A stretch of DNA of 64,000 bases from positions 372,001-436,000 of the forward strand of contig JAEWYS010000001.1 in the NCBI GenBank assembly GCA_023458555.1. Direction: 5' to 3'. The notes beneath the pieces are model-generated. The model made no database searches. It was not told the origin of the DNA and saw only the letters and a list, made by a program, of their open reading frames with translations. The DNA is from Bacteroidota bacterium. Lineage in GTDB: Bacteria > Bacteroidota > Bacteroidia > Cytophagales > Cytophagaceae. A program made the translations under genes and the position numbers. How positions within the stretch are numbered: position 1 is the first letter of the stretch; each line of letters begins with the position of its first letter. Positions 8,519 through 17,267 of this stretch are shown here, piece after piece.

Positions 8519-9988
8519 TTATTTCAGAGAATAGGTATTTTTAATTACGTCAATAATAGAAACAACTGCAGGTTCGGATATATCCAGGAAAATCTTTGGA
8601 TATAAGCCAATCCAGAAAATCAGAATTGTTATAGGGATAAGTACAGCTTTTTCCAATCCTGTTACATCTGTAAATCCTGCTGTTTTATCGGATGTTTCGC
8701 CAAGCATGGAAAGCTGGAAGCTTCTGAGCATATACACAGCGCCAAATATGATTGATAATGCTGATAATGCAGTCAGCCAGCCACTGTAGTTGAACAGTCC
8801 TACGAATAAAAGAAACTCGCCTATAAATCCGCTTGTCAGTGGCAGAGCAATTGAGCTAAACAGAATGATCATAAAAAAGGTAGCTAACTGGGGAGCCTGA
8901 GAACGAATTCCGCCTAGTTCAGACAGCATACGGGTATTGGTCCTTTGGAAGATTATATCAATAATGAAGAATAATCCGACAACATTGATACCGTGTGACA
9001 GCATCTGAATAACACCTCCCTGAAGACCTTCGAAGCTCATGGTAAGAATACCGGCACCAATAAGACCTACGTGAGCAATGGATACATAGGCTATCAGACG
9101 CTTATAATCTTTTTGCATAATAGCAATAACAGAAGCGTACAAAATACCTGTTATACTGAGAATAATTGCTGCATGTCCGCCCCAGTTTGCTCCCATAGCA
9201 TATGGCACAATCGGCATCATCCAGCGGATCACACCATATATACCCATTTTCAGCATGATTCCGGAAAGAAGCATTGTACCCTGAGTTGGCGCAACAGAGT
9301 ATGTATCAGGTTGCCATGTATGGAATGGAAATATTGGCATCTTAATGGCAAAAGCCAGAAAAAATGCCCAGAATAGCCACATTTGTTCTACCGGACTTAA
9401 ACGGACTTTATAAAATGCATCAATGCTGAATGTATGGAAATCAGGGCCGGTCTGCAGATACAGGTAAATGATTCCGATAAGCATAAATAAGCTTCCAAAA
9501 AGCGTGTAAAGAAAGAACTTGAAGGTGATTTTTGCCCTGTTTTCTCCGCCCCATAACAAAGCGATAAAGTATATCGGAATTAATGCAAGTTCCCAGAACA
9601 GATAGAACAGAAACGCATCTTTTGCTACAAAAACACCAACCAGCGCTGATTGCATTAATAATATTAAGGCATAGAAAAGAGAACTGTTTTTGTATTCTCT
9701 GATAAAGGAAGTCAGAATTATTAACGGCACCAGAAATGTGGTGAGCATTACCAGCAGAATGCTGATTCCGTCCATATCTATATAGAAAGATATACCAAGC
9801 TGGTCAATCCAGTTTACATTAAGCTCATAAGCCCTGGAACCGGGAGAAAAATTGATAAATGCGACCACACTGATCAGAAACTCCAATATAGAAGCTCCGA
9901 ATGCAAACCATGCGGCTTTTTTATCTTTTAATAACCAGGTAATAATACCTGCTAATAATGGAAATACTATTAATAGAGCGGTTATCAT
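8519..9988 (-). CDS. nuoM: NADH-quinone oxidoreductase subunit M
   Basis: NuoM (489 residues) is the middle antiporter-like subunit of complex I. Marks include LFYLFWELALIPIYFIALLW near residue 125 with the conserved glutamate, FAIKMPIFPFHTWQPDTYS near residue 218 with the channel lysine and TYSVAPTQGTMLLSG after it, and DYKRLIAYVSIAHVGLIGAG near residue 295. About 14 membrane helices are visible. It lies 20 bp after nuoL and 2 bp before nuoN. Confidence 0.95.
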   Translation of the reverse strand: MITALLIVFPLLAGIITWLLKDKKAAWFAFGASILEFLISVVAFINFSPGSRAYELNVNWIDQLGISFYIDMDGISILLVMLTTFLVPLIILTSFIREYKNSSLFYALILLMQSALVGVFVAKDAFLFYLFWELALIPIYFIALLWGGENRAKITFKFFLYTLFGSLFMLIGIIYLYLQTGPDFHTFSIDAFYKVRLSPVEQMWLFWAFFLAFAIKMPIFPFHTWQPDTYSVAPTQGTMLLSGIMLKMGIYGVIRWMMPIVPYAMGANWGGHAAIILSITGILYASVIAIMQKDYKRLIAYVSIAHVGLIGAGILTMSFEGLQGGVIQMLSHGINVVGLFFIIDIIFQRTNTRMLSELGGIRSQAPQLATFFMIILFSSIALPLTSGFIGEFLLFVGLFNYSGWLTALSALSIIFGAVYMLRSFQLSMLGETSDKTAGFTDVTGLEKAVLIPITILIFWIGLYPKIFLDISEPAVVSIIDVIKNTYSLK

Positions 9989-10008
9989 CTTGCTATATTA
10001 GAAGAAAA

Positions 10009-11925
10009 TTAAAATAAAGTTGATATGAATTCGCTGTTCCGGCTTAAAAATAATAAAACAATCATTCCCAAAACCATGGCAAATATGTAATAGCTTATAC
10101 TGCCGTTTTGTAAAAGTCTTAAACCTGAGCTTCCTTGTTTTACACCTTTACCCCATGAGTTTACAAACGCGTCAAGTACCTTGATTTCAAAGAGCTTGTA
10201 GATTTTTCCAGAAAGCCATGATGTGGGCTTTACAAAAAGCGCATTGTATATTTCATCAATATAATACTTATGATACAGGAGCTTATGTACCGGTGTATAA
10301 CCTTTTTCGTTAGATGAAGGTATATTGCTCTTTTTGACAAAAAGGACGAATGCAGCAGCGATCGCACCTATTACAGCCAGGGTTGATATTGCCATAAGAA
10401 TATATTCCGTGCTATGAGCAACTTCGTGTGATACAGACGGCGCAGTAATAACCGGAGCAAGGAATGATACTACAAAGTTGTTTCCGTGAAGAACTTCAGG
10501 AATTCCTAGCCAGCCGCCTATTATTGAGAGCACAGCAAGTATTATCAAAGGTACTGTCATCAGTGCAGGCGACTCATGAAGATGAGATTTTTGTTCTGCT
10601 GTTCCTCTGAATTCCCCATGAAAAGTAAGGAACAGTAACCTGAACATGTAAAAAGCAGTCATCAGAGCACCTGCTGTTCCCAAAATCCAGAATAGGGGAG
10701 AATGTGCCCATGCATTAGCCAGAATCTGGTCTTTGGAGAAGAATCCGGCAAGGGGAGGAATACCTGCGATTGCCAGTGTGCCGATCAGGAACGTATAGTA
10801 CGTAACCGGCATATACTTTTTCAAGCCTCCCATTTTACGTATATCCTGCTCATGAGACATGGCGTGAATTACACTTCCGGAACCAAGGAAAAGAAGAGCC
10901 TTAAAGAAAGCGTGCGTGGTAACATGGAAAATAGCAATCTGATAGGCTCCCATACCTAATGCAAAGACCATATATCCAAGCTGACTGACTGTAGAATAAG
11001 CCAGAACTTTCTTAATATCATTTTGTACCAGCGCTATTGTTGCTGCGAACAGAGCCGTGACCAGCCCGACAATGGCAATGATCTCCATTGTAAAGGGGGC
11101 GAGGCTGTATAAAATATTGGATCGTACAACCATGTATATACCTGCTGTTACCATGGTAGCAGCGTGAATAAGAGCTGAAACCGGAGTAGGACCGGCCATT
11201 GCGTCCGGTAGCCAGGTGTATAAGGGGATTTGTGCACTTTTACCTGTTGCGCCTACAAATAATAACAGGGTTATAGTAATGATAATCCATGAGTTTTCAG
11301 TAAATGTTGAGGGCGCTGCGGAGAATATATGCTGGAAATCAAGGCTGTTAAATTGAAACAGTAAAAACAGCATTCCGAGAAGAAAACCCAGATCCCCGAT
11401 ACGGTTCATTATAAAAGCTTTCTTGGCTGCATTGTTGTATGCTGTATTCTTAAACCAGAATCCGATAAGCAGATAGGAGCAAAGTCCTACACCTTCCCAG
11501 CCTGCAAACATGATAAGGTAATTTGAGCCCATGACCAGCAAAAGCATGGAGAAAATGAAAAGATTCAGATAGGCAAAATATCTTTTGAAGCCTTCATCCT
11601 CGTGCATGTAAGATATGGAATAAACATGAATCAGGAATCCGACACCTGTAATGATGGTCATCATCCATACAGACAGCGGATCGATCAGAAAAGAAAAACT
11701 AATATCCAGGGAGCCTGTAGTAACCCAGTCAAACAGCTTATAAATCTGAGATTCGGCTGATCCTGTCAAAAAAGGAAATAACAGGATCAGTACCAGTATA
11801 AATGATCCTAATACAGACCCTGATCCGATTATACCAACCAGTGATTTGTTCAGATACTTTGGAAATAACCCTATTATTGTAAAGCCCAATAGGGGAAGCA
11901 AAGGAATTAACCAAACCAGATTCAT
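10009..11925 (-). CDS. nuoL: NADH-quinone oxidoreductase subunit L
   Basis: NuoL (638 residues) is the distal proton-pumping subunit of complex I. It contains FAGWEGVGLCSYLLIGFWF near residue 141, GKSAQIPLYTWLPDAMAGPT near residue 227 and VLAYSTVSQLGYMVFALG near residue 311. The C-terminal portion has the HKLLYHKYYIDEIYNALF segment that precedes the long lateral-helix region of NuoL, followed by one final membrane helix. Full family length indicates an intact gene. It is 23 bp after nuoK. Confidence 0.95.
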   Translation of the reverse strand: MNLVWLIPLLPLLGFTIIGLFPKYLNKSLVGIIGSGSVLGSFILVLILLFPFLTGSAESQIYKLFDWVTTGSLDISFSFLIDPLSVWMMTIITGVGFLIHVYSISYMHEDEGFKRYFAYLNLFIFSMLLLVMGSNYLIMFAGWEGVGLCSYLLIGFWFKNTAYNNAAKKAFIMNRIGDLGFLLGMLFLLFQFNSLDFQHIFSAAPSTFTENSWIIITITLLLFVGATGKSAQIPLYTWLPDAMAGPTPVSALIHAATMVTAGIYMVVRSNILYSLAPFTMEIIAIVGLVTALFAATIALVQNDIKKVLAYSTVSQLGYMVFALGMGAYQIAIFHVTTHAFFKALLFLGSGSVIHAMSHEQDIRKMGGLKKYMPVTYYTFLIGTLAIAGIPPLAGFFSKDQILANAWAHSPLFWILGTAGALMTAFYMFRLLFLTFHGEFRGTAEQKSHLHESPALMTVPLIILAVLSIIGGWLGIPEVLHGNNFVVSFLAPVITAPSVSHEVAHSTEYILMAISTLAVIGAIAAAFVLFVKKSNIPSSNEKGYTPVHKLLYHKYYIDEIYNALFVKPTSWLSGKIYKLFEIKVLDAFVNSWGKGVKQGSSGLRLLQNGSISYYIFAMVLGMIVLLFLSRNSEFISTLF

Positions 11926-11948
11926 TGTTTGTTATATCAAATTTTGTT

Positions 11949-12275
11949 TTACCACTTAAGATTTTTTAACGCATCAATGCTTACGGAGCCTGTGTTGCGG
12001 TAGATCATTACCAATAAAGCCAGACCTACAGTAATTTCAGCTGCGGCAACTGCCATAACAAAAAATACAAAAACCTGACCTGAAGGATCTCCATGATGCA
12101 TCGAAAATGCAACCATTAAAAGATTGATTGAATTGAGCATGAGCTCAATGGACATAAATATGATAATGATATTTCTTCTGATTAAAACACCCATTACGCC
12201 TATGGCGAACAGTATAGAACAGAGAATAATGTAATTATTTAAGGAACCTGAAAAATGTTGTAAAATATTTTCCAT
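11949..12275 (-). CDS. nuoK: NADH-quinone oxidoreductase subunit K
   Basis: NuoK (108 residues) is a small three-helix membrane subunit of complex I. The second helix carries the conserved glutamate in FMSIELMLNSINLLMVAFS near residue 40, and the third carries one in AVAAAEITVGLALLVMIYR near residue 75. Both lie on the proton path that continues from NuoH and NuoJ. The gene fits between nuoJ (4 bp) and nuoL (23 bp) in the conserved order. Confidence 0.95.
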   Translation of the reverse strand: MENILQHFSGSLNNYIILCSILFAIGVMGVLIRRNIIIIFMSIELMLNSINLLMVAFSMHHGDPSGQVFVFFVMAVAAAEITVGLALLVMIYRNTGSVSIDALKNLKW

Positions 12276-12279
12276 CGAA

Positions 12280-12789
12280 TTAATGATCTTTTAAGTTTTT
12301 CTTACCCAACATGATGGCCCCGATCATAGCAGAAAGGAATAGAACGGAACAGACTTCAAATGGCAGGACAAATTCATTAAACAGTATCTTGCCCAGCACC
12401 TGAACAGTTCCAATATCAGCAGAAGAGGCTTTAATCATCTCCTCGTTGGACTGATAACCGGCCATCGCAGCCAGAAGGGAAAGAATGAACAAGCCTCCGC
12501 ATACAATTCCGACGATCTTGGACGAAAACGGCTTTTTATACTGCTCTCTTTTGTTGAGGTTAAGAAGCATGATGACAAAGAGGAAAAGAACAAGTATGGC
12601 TCCTGCATATACTATGATATTGACGATAGCCACGAACTGAGCTCCCAGTATGAATGCATAATGCCCCGCAATGGAGAAAAAGGTCAGAACAAGAAACAAA
12701 ACACTATATACTGGATTGGGTGTTAAAATGACACTTAATGCACTGCCGATTGCAAGAATTGACAGAATTAAAAAAAACAACTGATCCAT
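12280..12789 (-). CDS. nuoJ: NADH-quinone oxidoreductase subunit J
   Basis: NuoJ (169 residues) is a five-helix membrane subunit of complex I. The family segments are NPVYSVLFLVLTFFSIAGHY near residue 25 and FVAIVNIIVYAGAILVLFLF near residue 52, the latter being the helix whose bulge changes shape during turnover. Its start codon overlaps the nuoI stop by one base, which indicates translational coupling. Confidence 0.94.
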   Translation of the reverse strand: MDQLFFLILSILAIGSALSVILTPNPVYSVLFLVLTFFSIAGHYAFILGAQFVAIVNIIVYAGAILVLFLFVIMLLNLNKREQYKKPFSSKIVGIVCGGLFILSLLAAMAGYQSNEEMIKASSADIGTVQVLGKILFNEFVLPFEVCSVLFLSAMIGAIMLGKKNLKDH

Positions 12790-13316
12790 TATTTTTTGTA
12801 TGGTTTATATGTTTTAGGATGAGCACTGGTGCCAAGTGGCTGTACCAACTTATCTTTTCCATAAATAAAGTTGCTTCGGTCGTAGTTTGCCGGAGCGAGC
12901 TCTTCTGTCAGATAGATTGCATCTTTCGGACAGGCTTCTTCACACAGGCCGCAGAAAATACAACGCAGCATATTAATTTCATACGATTTGGCGTATTTTT
13001 CTTCCCTGTACAATTTTTCCTCACCGGGTTTACGTTCTCCTGCCACAATGGATATTGCCTCGGCAGGGCAGGAAACTGCGCATAAGCCGCAGGCAGTACA
13101 ATTTTCCCTCCCTTCTTCGTCACGTTTTAACACATGCTTACCCCGGTAGATGAAACTGAAGTCTCGCTTTTGTTCCGGATATTGAATAGTAGGTTTCTTT
13201 TTAAAGAAATGCTTTATAGTAATACCCATCCCGCTAAGGATTGCCGGCAGATACAGTTTCTCGGCCAGTGTCATTTCCTTATTTACTACTACTTTCGATC
13301 TGTTTGTTAATTTCAT
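12789..13316 (-). CDS. nuoI: NADH-quinone oxidoreductase subunit I (two 4Fe-4S clusters)
   Basis: NuoI (175 residues) carries the N6a and N6b iron-sulfur clusters that link the peripheral arm to N2. Two ferredoxin motifs are intact: CTACGLCAVSCPAEAIS near residue 74 and CIFCGLCEEACPKDAIYL near residue 120. The N-terminal region includes the amphipathic helix that rests on the membrane. The gene starts 25 bp after nuoH and overlaps nuoJ by one base. Confidence 0.95.
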   Translation of the reverse strand: MKLTNRSKVVVNKEMTLAEKLYLPAILSGMGITIKHFFKKKPTIQYPEQKRDFSFIYRGKHVLKRDEEGRENCTACGLCAVSCPAEAISIVAGERKPGEEKLYREEKYAKSYEINMLRCIFCGLCEEACPKDAIYLTEELAPANYDRSNFIYGKDKLVQPLGTSAHPKTYKPYKK

Positions 13317-13341
13317 ATCGGATATCTTCTCTCTTGTCGTT

Positions 13342-14391
13342 TTAGAAAACCAGAATAAATAATCCTGTTATTAAAATATTAAAGAGGGCCAGAGGTATCA
13401 ATATTTTCCATCCCAGATTCATTAGCTGATCATATCTGAATCTTGGCAGCGTCCAGCGTATCCACATGAAAAGGAAAATAAAGAAGAAAATTTTCAGGAA
13501 GAAAACTCCAACTCCCATAATGGCAACGAGATTATGGCTCCAGCCCATTTCAACAAGCTCATTCATAAACGGGAAGTTATAACCGCCAAAATAAAGAGCA
13601 CTCATAATCGCACCGGAAATGAACATGTTAATGTATTCGGCGAAAAGGTAAAGACCAAGCTTCATACTGCTATATTCGGTATGATAACCTGCAACAAGCT
13701 CTGACTCAGATTCGGGGAGGTCAAAAGGCGTTCTGTTGCATTCTGCCAGAGCACAGATAAAGAATATCATAAAGCCCAGAGGCTGATAAATGATGTTCCA
13801 GGAAGCTCCGCTTATACCAAATAATTCACTGGTCTGTTGTCCGACGATGGTTCCTATAGACAGAGACCCGGAAGTCATAACCAGCGCAATTATTGATAAT
13901 CCCATAGCGATTTCATAACTGATCATTTGCGAAGAAGCCCGAAGTGCTCCAAGCAGTGAAAACTTATTATTCGATGCCCAGCCACCGATCATTATTCCGT
14001 AAACTCCTACGGATACCACGGCAAAGACATAAAGAAGACCAATGTTAATATCAGTAACCTGAAGTGTTACGGCTCTTCCTGCTACCTCAAGATAAGTTCC
14101 CCATGGAATAACAGCACTGGTCATTAATGCAGTCAACATTGAGATGGATGGCCCAAGAATAAAGAGAAACTTGTCTGCATTGGCAGGGATAAACTCCTCC
14201 TTGAAGAAGAACTTTCCGCCGTCAGCCAGTGGTTGAAGTATTCCGAATATACCGGCCCTGTTTGGACCGAGACGATCCTGGATAAATCCTGATACTTTAC
14301 GTTCAGCCAGGGTGCTGTATAAGGCAACTACCAGTGAAATGGCAAAGACAAGCGTTATTACTACAATTTTATCGATCAGAAATATTTCCAT
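13342..14391 (-). CDS. nuoH: NADH-quinone oxidoreductase subunit H
   Basis: NuoH (349 residues) anchors the peripheral arm to the membrane and forms part of the quinone chamber. Conserved segments are AERKVSGFIQDRLGPNRAG near residue 30, FFKEEFIPANADKFLF near residue 62, ECNRTPFDLPESESELVAGY near residue 216 with the acidic cluster of loop 5, and EYSSMKLGLYLFAEYINMF just after it. About eight helices are visible. Its start lies inside the 3' end of nuoG, an overlap of 23 bp. Confidence 0.95.
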   Translation of the reverse strand: MEIFLIDKIVVITLVFAISLVVALYSTLAERKVSGFIQDRLGPNRAGIFGILQPLADGGKFFFKEEFIPANADKFLFILGPSISMLTALMTSAVIPWGTYLEVAGRAVTLQVTDINIGLLYVFAVVSVGVYGIMIGGWASNNKFSLLGALRASSQMISYEIAMGLSIIALVMTSGSLSIGTIVGQQTSELFGISGASWNIIYQPLGFMIFFICALAECNRTPFDLPESESELVAGYHTEYSSMKLGLYLFAEYINMFISGAIMSALYFGGYNFPFMNELVEMGWSHNLVAIMGVGVFFLKIFFFIFLFMWIRWTLPRFRYDQLMNLGWKILIPLALFNILITGLFILVF

Positions 14392-15337
14392 ATCCTATGC
14401 GCTTGGGAGCGTCTACTTTTTCTGTTCCTAAACTATATTTATTGGCTGTGATTACAGAAGCCTTTTTTAATTTCTTGGGACCCTCAATAATCCAGTCTCC
14501 AACCTCTTTTTTGTCAAAGCGGCATGTATTACAGATAAACTCTTCTACTTCACCCCACTGGTCTTTTCTTCCTGTTACACGATAGATCTGATCATTATAC
14601 ATCCAGAGATTAACCTTGCCGCAGCATTTGTCACAGTTTCTGTGAGCGTCGACCGGTTTTACAAACCATACACGGCTTTTGAAGCGGAATGTTTTGTCGG
14701 TCAGTGCTCCAACCGGGCATACGTCTATGACATTTCCGGAGAAATCGTTGTCAATTGCATTCTTGATGTAGGTACCGATTTCGGCTGCATCACCGCGATT
14801 AAGAACACCGTGAACACGTTCATTGGTAATCTGGTCAGCTGTAAATACGCAACGGTAGCACAGAATACAACGATTCATATGAAGTTGTATCTTGTCACCG
14901 ATATCTATGCGGTCGAATGTTCTTCTGGCTTCCTGATAGCGTGTCTTGGCAGTGCCGTGCTCAAAAGAAAGATTCTGAAGATCACATTCACCAGCCTGGT
15001 CGCATACCGGACAATCCAGCGGGTGATTGATAAGCAAAAACTCAACAACAGCATTACGAGCTTCTATTACTTCTTTGCTGGTTGTATTTTCAACAACCAT
15101 CCCGTCCATGACTGTTGTCCTGCAGGATGCCACAAGTTTGGGCATTGGCCTGGGATCCTTTTCAGAACCTTGGGTTACTTTTACCAGACATACCCGGCAT
15201 TTTCCTCCGCTCGCCTCCAGCTTGGAATAATAGCACATGGCAGGCGGTACATTTTTACCGATTTTTCTGGCAGCATTGAGGATGGTTGTTCCCGGTTCTA
15301 CTTCTACCTCAATTCCGTCAATTGTTACTTTCATCAT
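14369..15337 (-). CDS. nuoG: NADH-quinone oxidoreductase subunit G, short form
   Basis: At 322 residues this is much shorter than the roughly 700-900 residue NuoG of Proteobacteria. It keeps the ferredoxin part: C35, C47, C50 and C72 for the 2Fe-2S cluster, H105 with C109, C112 and C118 for the His-Cys cluster, and C157, C160, C163 and C207 for a 4Fe-4S cluster. A further Cys group (C235, C238, C239, C269, C272) sits where the molybdopterin-type 4Fe-4S domain would begin, but the large C-terminal domain is absent. The gene continues in frame to a normal stop and overlaps nuoH by 23 bp, so it looks like a genuine short form rather than a broken gene. Short NuoG proteins are, to my knowledge, common in Bacteroidota. 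Confidence 0.92.
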   Translation of the reverse strand: MMKVTIDGIEVEVEPGTTILNAARKIGKNVPPAMCYYSKLEASGGKCRVCLVKVTQGSEKDPRPMPKLVASCRTTVMDGMVVENTTSKEVIEARNAVVEFLLINHPLDCPVCDQAGECDLQNLSFEHGTAKTRYQEARRTFDRIDIGDKIQLHMNRCILCYRCVFTADQITNERVHGVLNRGDAAEIGTYIKNAIDNDFSGNVIDVCPVGALTDKTFRFKSRVWFVKPVDAHRNCDKCCGKVNLWMYNDQIYRVTGRKDQWGEVEEFICNTCRFDKKEVGDWIIEGPKKLKKASVITANKYSLGTEKVDAPKRIGYGNISDR

Positions 15338-15339
15338 GA

Positions 15340-16692
15340 CTAAGCCGGATTTAATTCAGTTTTATAGTTATCCAGATGTGCAAACTGGCTTTGAGCCACC
15401 TTGTCCGGATATTTTGCATGATATTCAAACTCTTCTCTGAAGTGACGTATAGCACTGGCTACAGGCCATGCAGCGGCATCTCCGAGAGGGCAAATAGTAT
15501 TACCCTCGATCTTTTTTGCGATACTGACCAGAAGGTCAATGTCTTCCATCGTACCATGACCATGCTCAAGACGATGCAGTACTTTTTCCATCCATCCTGT
15601 ACCTTCACGGCATGGGCTGCACTGACCGCAGGATTCATGGTGATAAAACCGTGTGAATGTCCACAGATTTCTCACAATGCAGACTGTTTCATCCATAGCG
15701 ATAAACCCGCCGGATCCAAGCATGGTTCCGGTGGCAAAACCACCTTCGGAAAGCGACTCATATGTCATGAGTCTGGGCTCACCGGCTGCTGTTTTCAAAA
15801 TTAGTTCTGTTGGAAGAATGGGTACGGAAGAGCCGCCGGCTACAACTGCTTTTAGCTTATGACCGTCTCTGATTCCGCCACAGTATTCATCAGAGTATAT
15901 AAATTCCTCCACCGGAAGGCCAAGCTCTATTTCATAAACGCCCGGTTTTTTGAGATTTCCACAGGCTGATATAAGCTTTGTTCCTGTACTTTTTCCAATG
16001 CCAATTTTTGCATATTCGGCGCCACCCATATTAATAATTGGTGTTACCGTTGCCAGCGTTTCTACATTGTTAACTACCGTCGGACAGTTATACAACCCGG
16101 ATATTGCCGGGAAAGGTGGCTTTATTCTTGGATTACCACGTTTCCCTTCGAGGGATTCAATAAGAGCAGTTTCTTCTCCACATATGTAAGCACCGCCACC
16201 TGTCTGCACGTATATTTCCAGATCATATCCCGTGCCGAGAATATTTTTACCCAGATACCCTGCGTTTTTAGCTTCTGCGATAGCATTTTCAAGTATATCT
16301 ATAATCCATTTGTACTCTCCGCGTATATATATATAGGTTCTGTTTGAACCAAGAGAGTAGGAAGATATTATAAGACCCTCAATAAGCAAATGAGGGATAT
16401 GCTCCATCAGGTAACGATCTTTAAATGTGCCGGGTTCACTTTCATCTGCATTGCACACCAGATAACGGGGTTTGTCACTTTTTCTGTCAAGAAAGCTCCA
16501 TTTCAGACCAGTTGGGAAACCCGCACCACCGCGCCCTCTGAGTCCGGAAGTTTTTACTTCTTCCATGATTTCATCGGGCGACATCGTTTTTAACGCTTTT
16601 TCAGCAGCCCTGTATCCTCCGGTTTCTTTGTAAACCTTATAGGTCTCAATGCCCGGAACATGAATATTTTCAAATAATATTTTCCTGGCCAT
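15340..16692 (-). CDS. nuoF: NADH-quinone oxidoreductase subunit F
   Basis: NuoF (450 residues) holds FMN, the NADH site and cluster N3. The nucleotide and flavin sites are GLRGRGGAGFPTGLKW near residue 50, CNADESEPGTFKDRYLME near residue 80 and YIYIRGEYKW near residue 119, followed by GAYICGEETALIESLEGKRG near residue 172. The 4Fe-4S motif is ESCGQCSPCREGTGWM near residue 353 with a fourth Cys in NTICPLGDAAAW. All three NADH-dehydrogenase-module subunits (E, F, G) are present, so this complex should accept NADH directly. Confidence 0.95.
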   Translation of the reverse strand: MARKILFENIHVPGIETYKVYKETGGYRAAEKALKTMSPDEIMEEVKTSGLRGRGGAGFPTGLKWSFLDRKSDKPRYLVCNADESEPGTFKDRYLMEHIPHLLIEGLIISSYSLGSNRTYIYIRGEYKWIIDILENAIAEAKNAGYLGKNILGTGYDLEIYVQTGGGAYICGEETALIESLEGKRGNPRIKPPFPAISGLYNCPTVVNNVETLATVTPIINMGGAEYAKIGIGKSTGTKLISACGNLKKPGVYEIELGLPVEEFIYSDEYCGGIRDGHKLKAVVAGGSSVPILPTELILKTAAGEPRLMTYESLSEGGFATGTMLGSGGFIAMDETVCIVRNLWTFTRFYHHESCGQCSPCREGTGWMEKVLHRLEHGHGTMEDIDLLVSIAKKIEGNTICPLGDAAAWPVASAIRHFREEFEYHAKYPDKVAQSQFAHLDNYKTELNPA

Positions 16693-17234
16693 CAGATATC
16701 GTATTTAGTATAAGTATCGCTCGAAGGATCACCGAATAGTTCAATGATCTTATTTATCTTTTCTTCAGTCAGGTGTTCATAATAATACTTGCCTATTTGT
16801 GCCATGGGAGCAGTTCCGCAGGAACCGAGACATTCAACACCTTTAACAGTAAATTTTCCGTCAGGGGTAGTTTCGCCTTCTTTGATACCTAGCTTATTGA
16901 GTGTATAGTCAATAAGCTGATGTGAACCTACAGCCATACACGGGCCTGTCCGGCAAAATTCGATCATACAATGCCCAACCGGTTTTAAATTAAACATTGT
17001 ATAGAATGAGGCAACTTCGTATACTTCAATCGGCTTGATATCCAGCAATGAAGCAACATAATCCATGACTGGCACGCTTAGCCATCCGCCAAACTCTCTC
17101 TGAGCTATATGAAGGAGGGGAAGGAGGGCTGACTTTTGTTTTCCTTCCGGATACCGGCCTATGATTTCCTGAACTTTTTTTAGCTTTTCGCTGGAGAATT
17201 TAATCTCTGTTGTTTCCTGTTCCATGTTTAACAA
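16692..17234 (-). CDS. nuoE: NADH-quinone oxidoreductase subunit E
   Basis: NuoE (180 residues) carries the N1a 2Fe-2S cluster and partners NuoF. The four cluster cysteines are in FCRTGPCMAVGS near residue 93 and VECLGSCGTAPMAQIG near residue 133. The N-terminal half is the helical thioredoxin-like family domain, with KQKSALLPLLHIAQREFGGW. Its end overlaps the nuoF start by one base. An alternative ATG three codons downstream is possible. Confidence 0.95.
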   Translation of the reverse strand: MLNMEQETTEIKFSSEKLKKVQEIIGRYPEGKQKSALLPLLHIAQREFGGWLSVPVMDYVASLLDIKPIEVYEVASFYTMFNLKPVGHCMIEFCRTGPCMAVGSHQLIDYTLNKLGIKEGETTPDGKFTVKGVECLGSCGTAPMAQIGKYYYEHLTEEKINKIIELFGDPSSDTYTKYDI

Positions 17235-17267
17235 ACTGATCCTTCTGTACAGGTTTGTATGTTCGAT

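Noticed and set aside
14369..15337. NuoG as a truncated pseudogene
   Set aside because: All cluster motifs are intact, the frame ends cleanly within an operon overlap, and short NuoG occurs in this phylum.
14642..15343. 233-residue frame on the plus strand opposite nuoG
   Set aside because: It is antisense to conserved nuoG cysteine motifs; the composition is that of a reverse-frame shadow.
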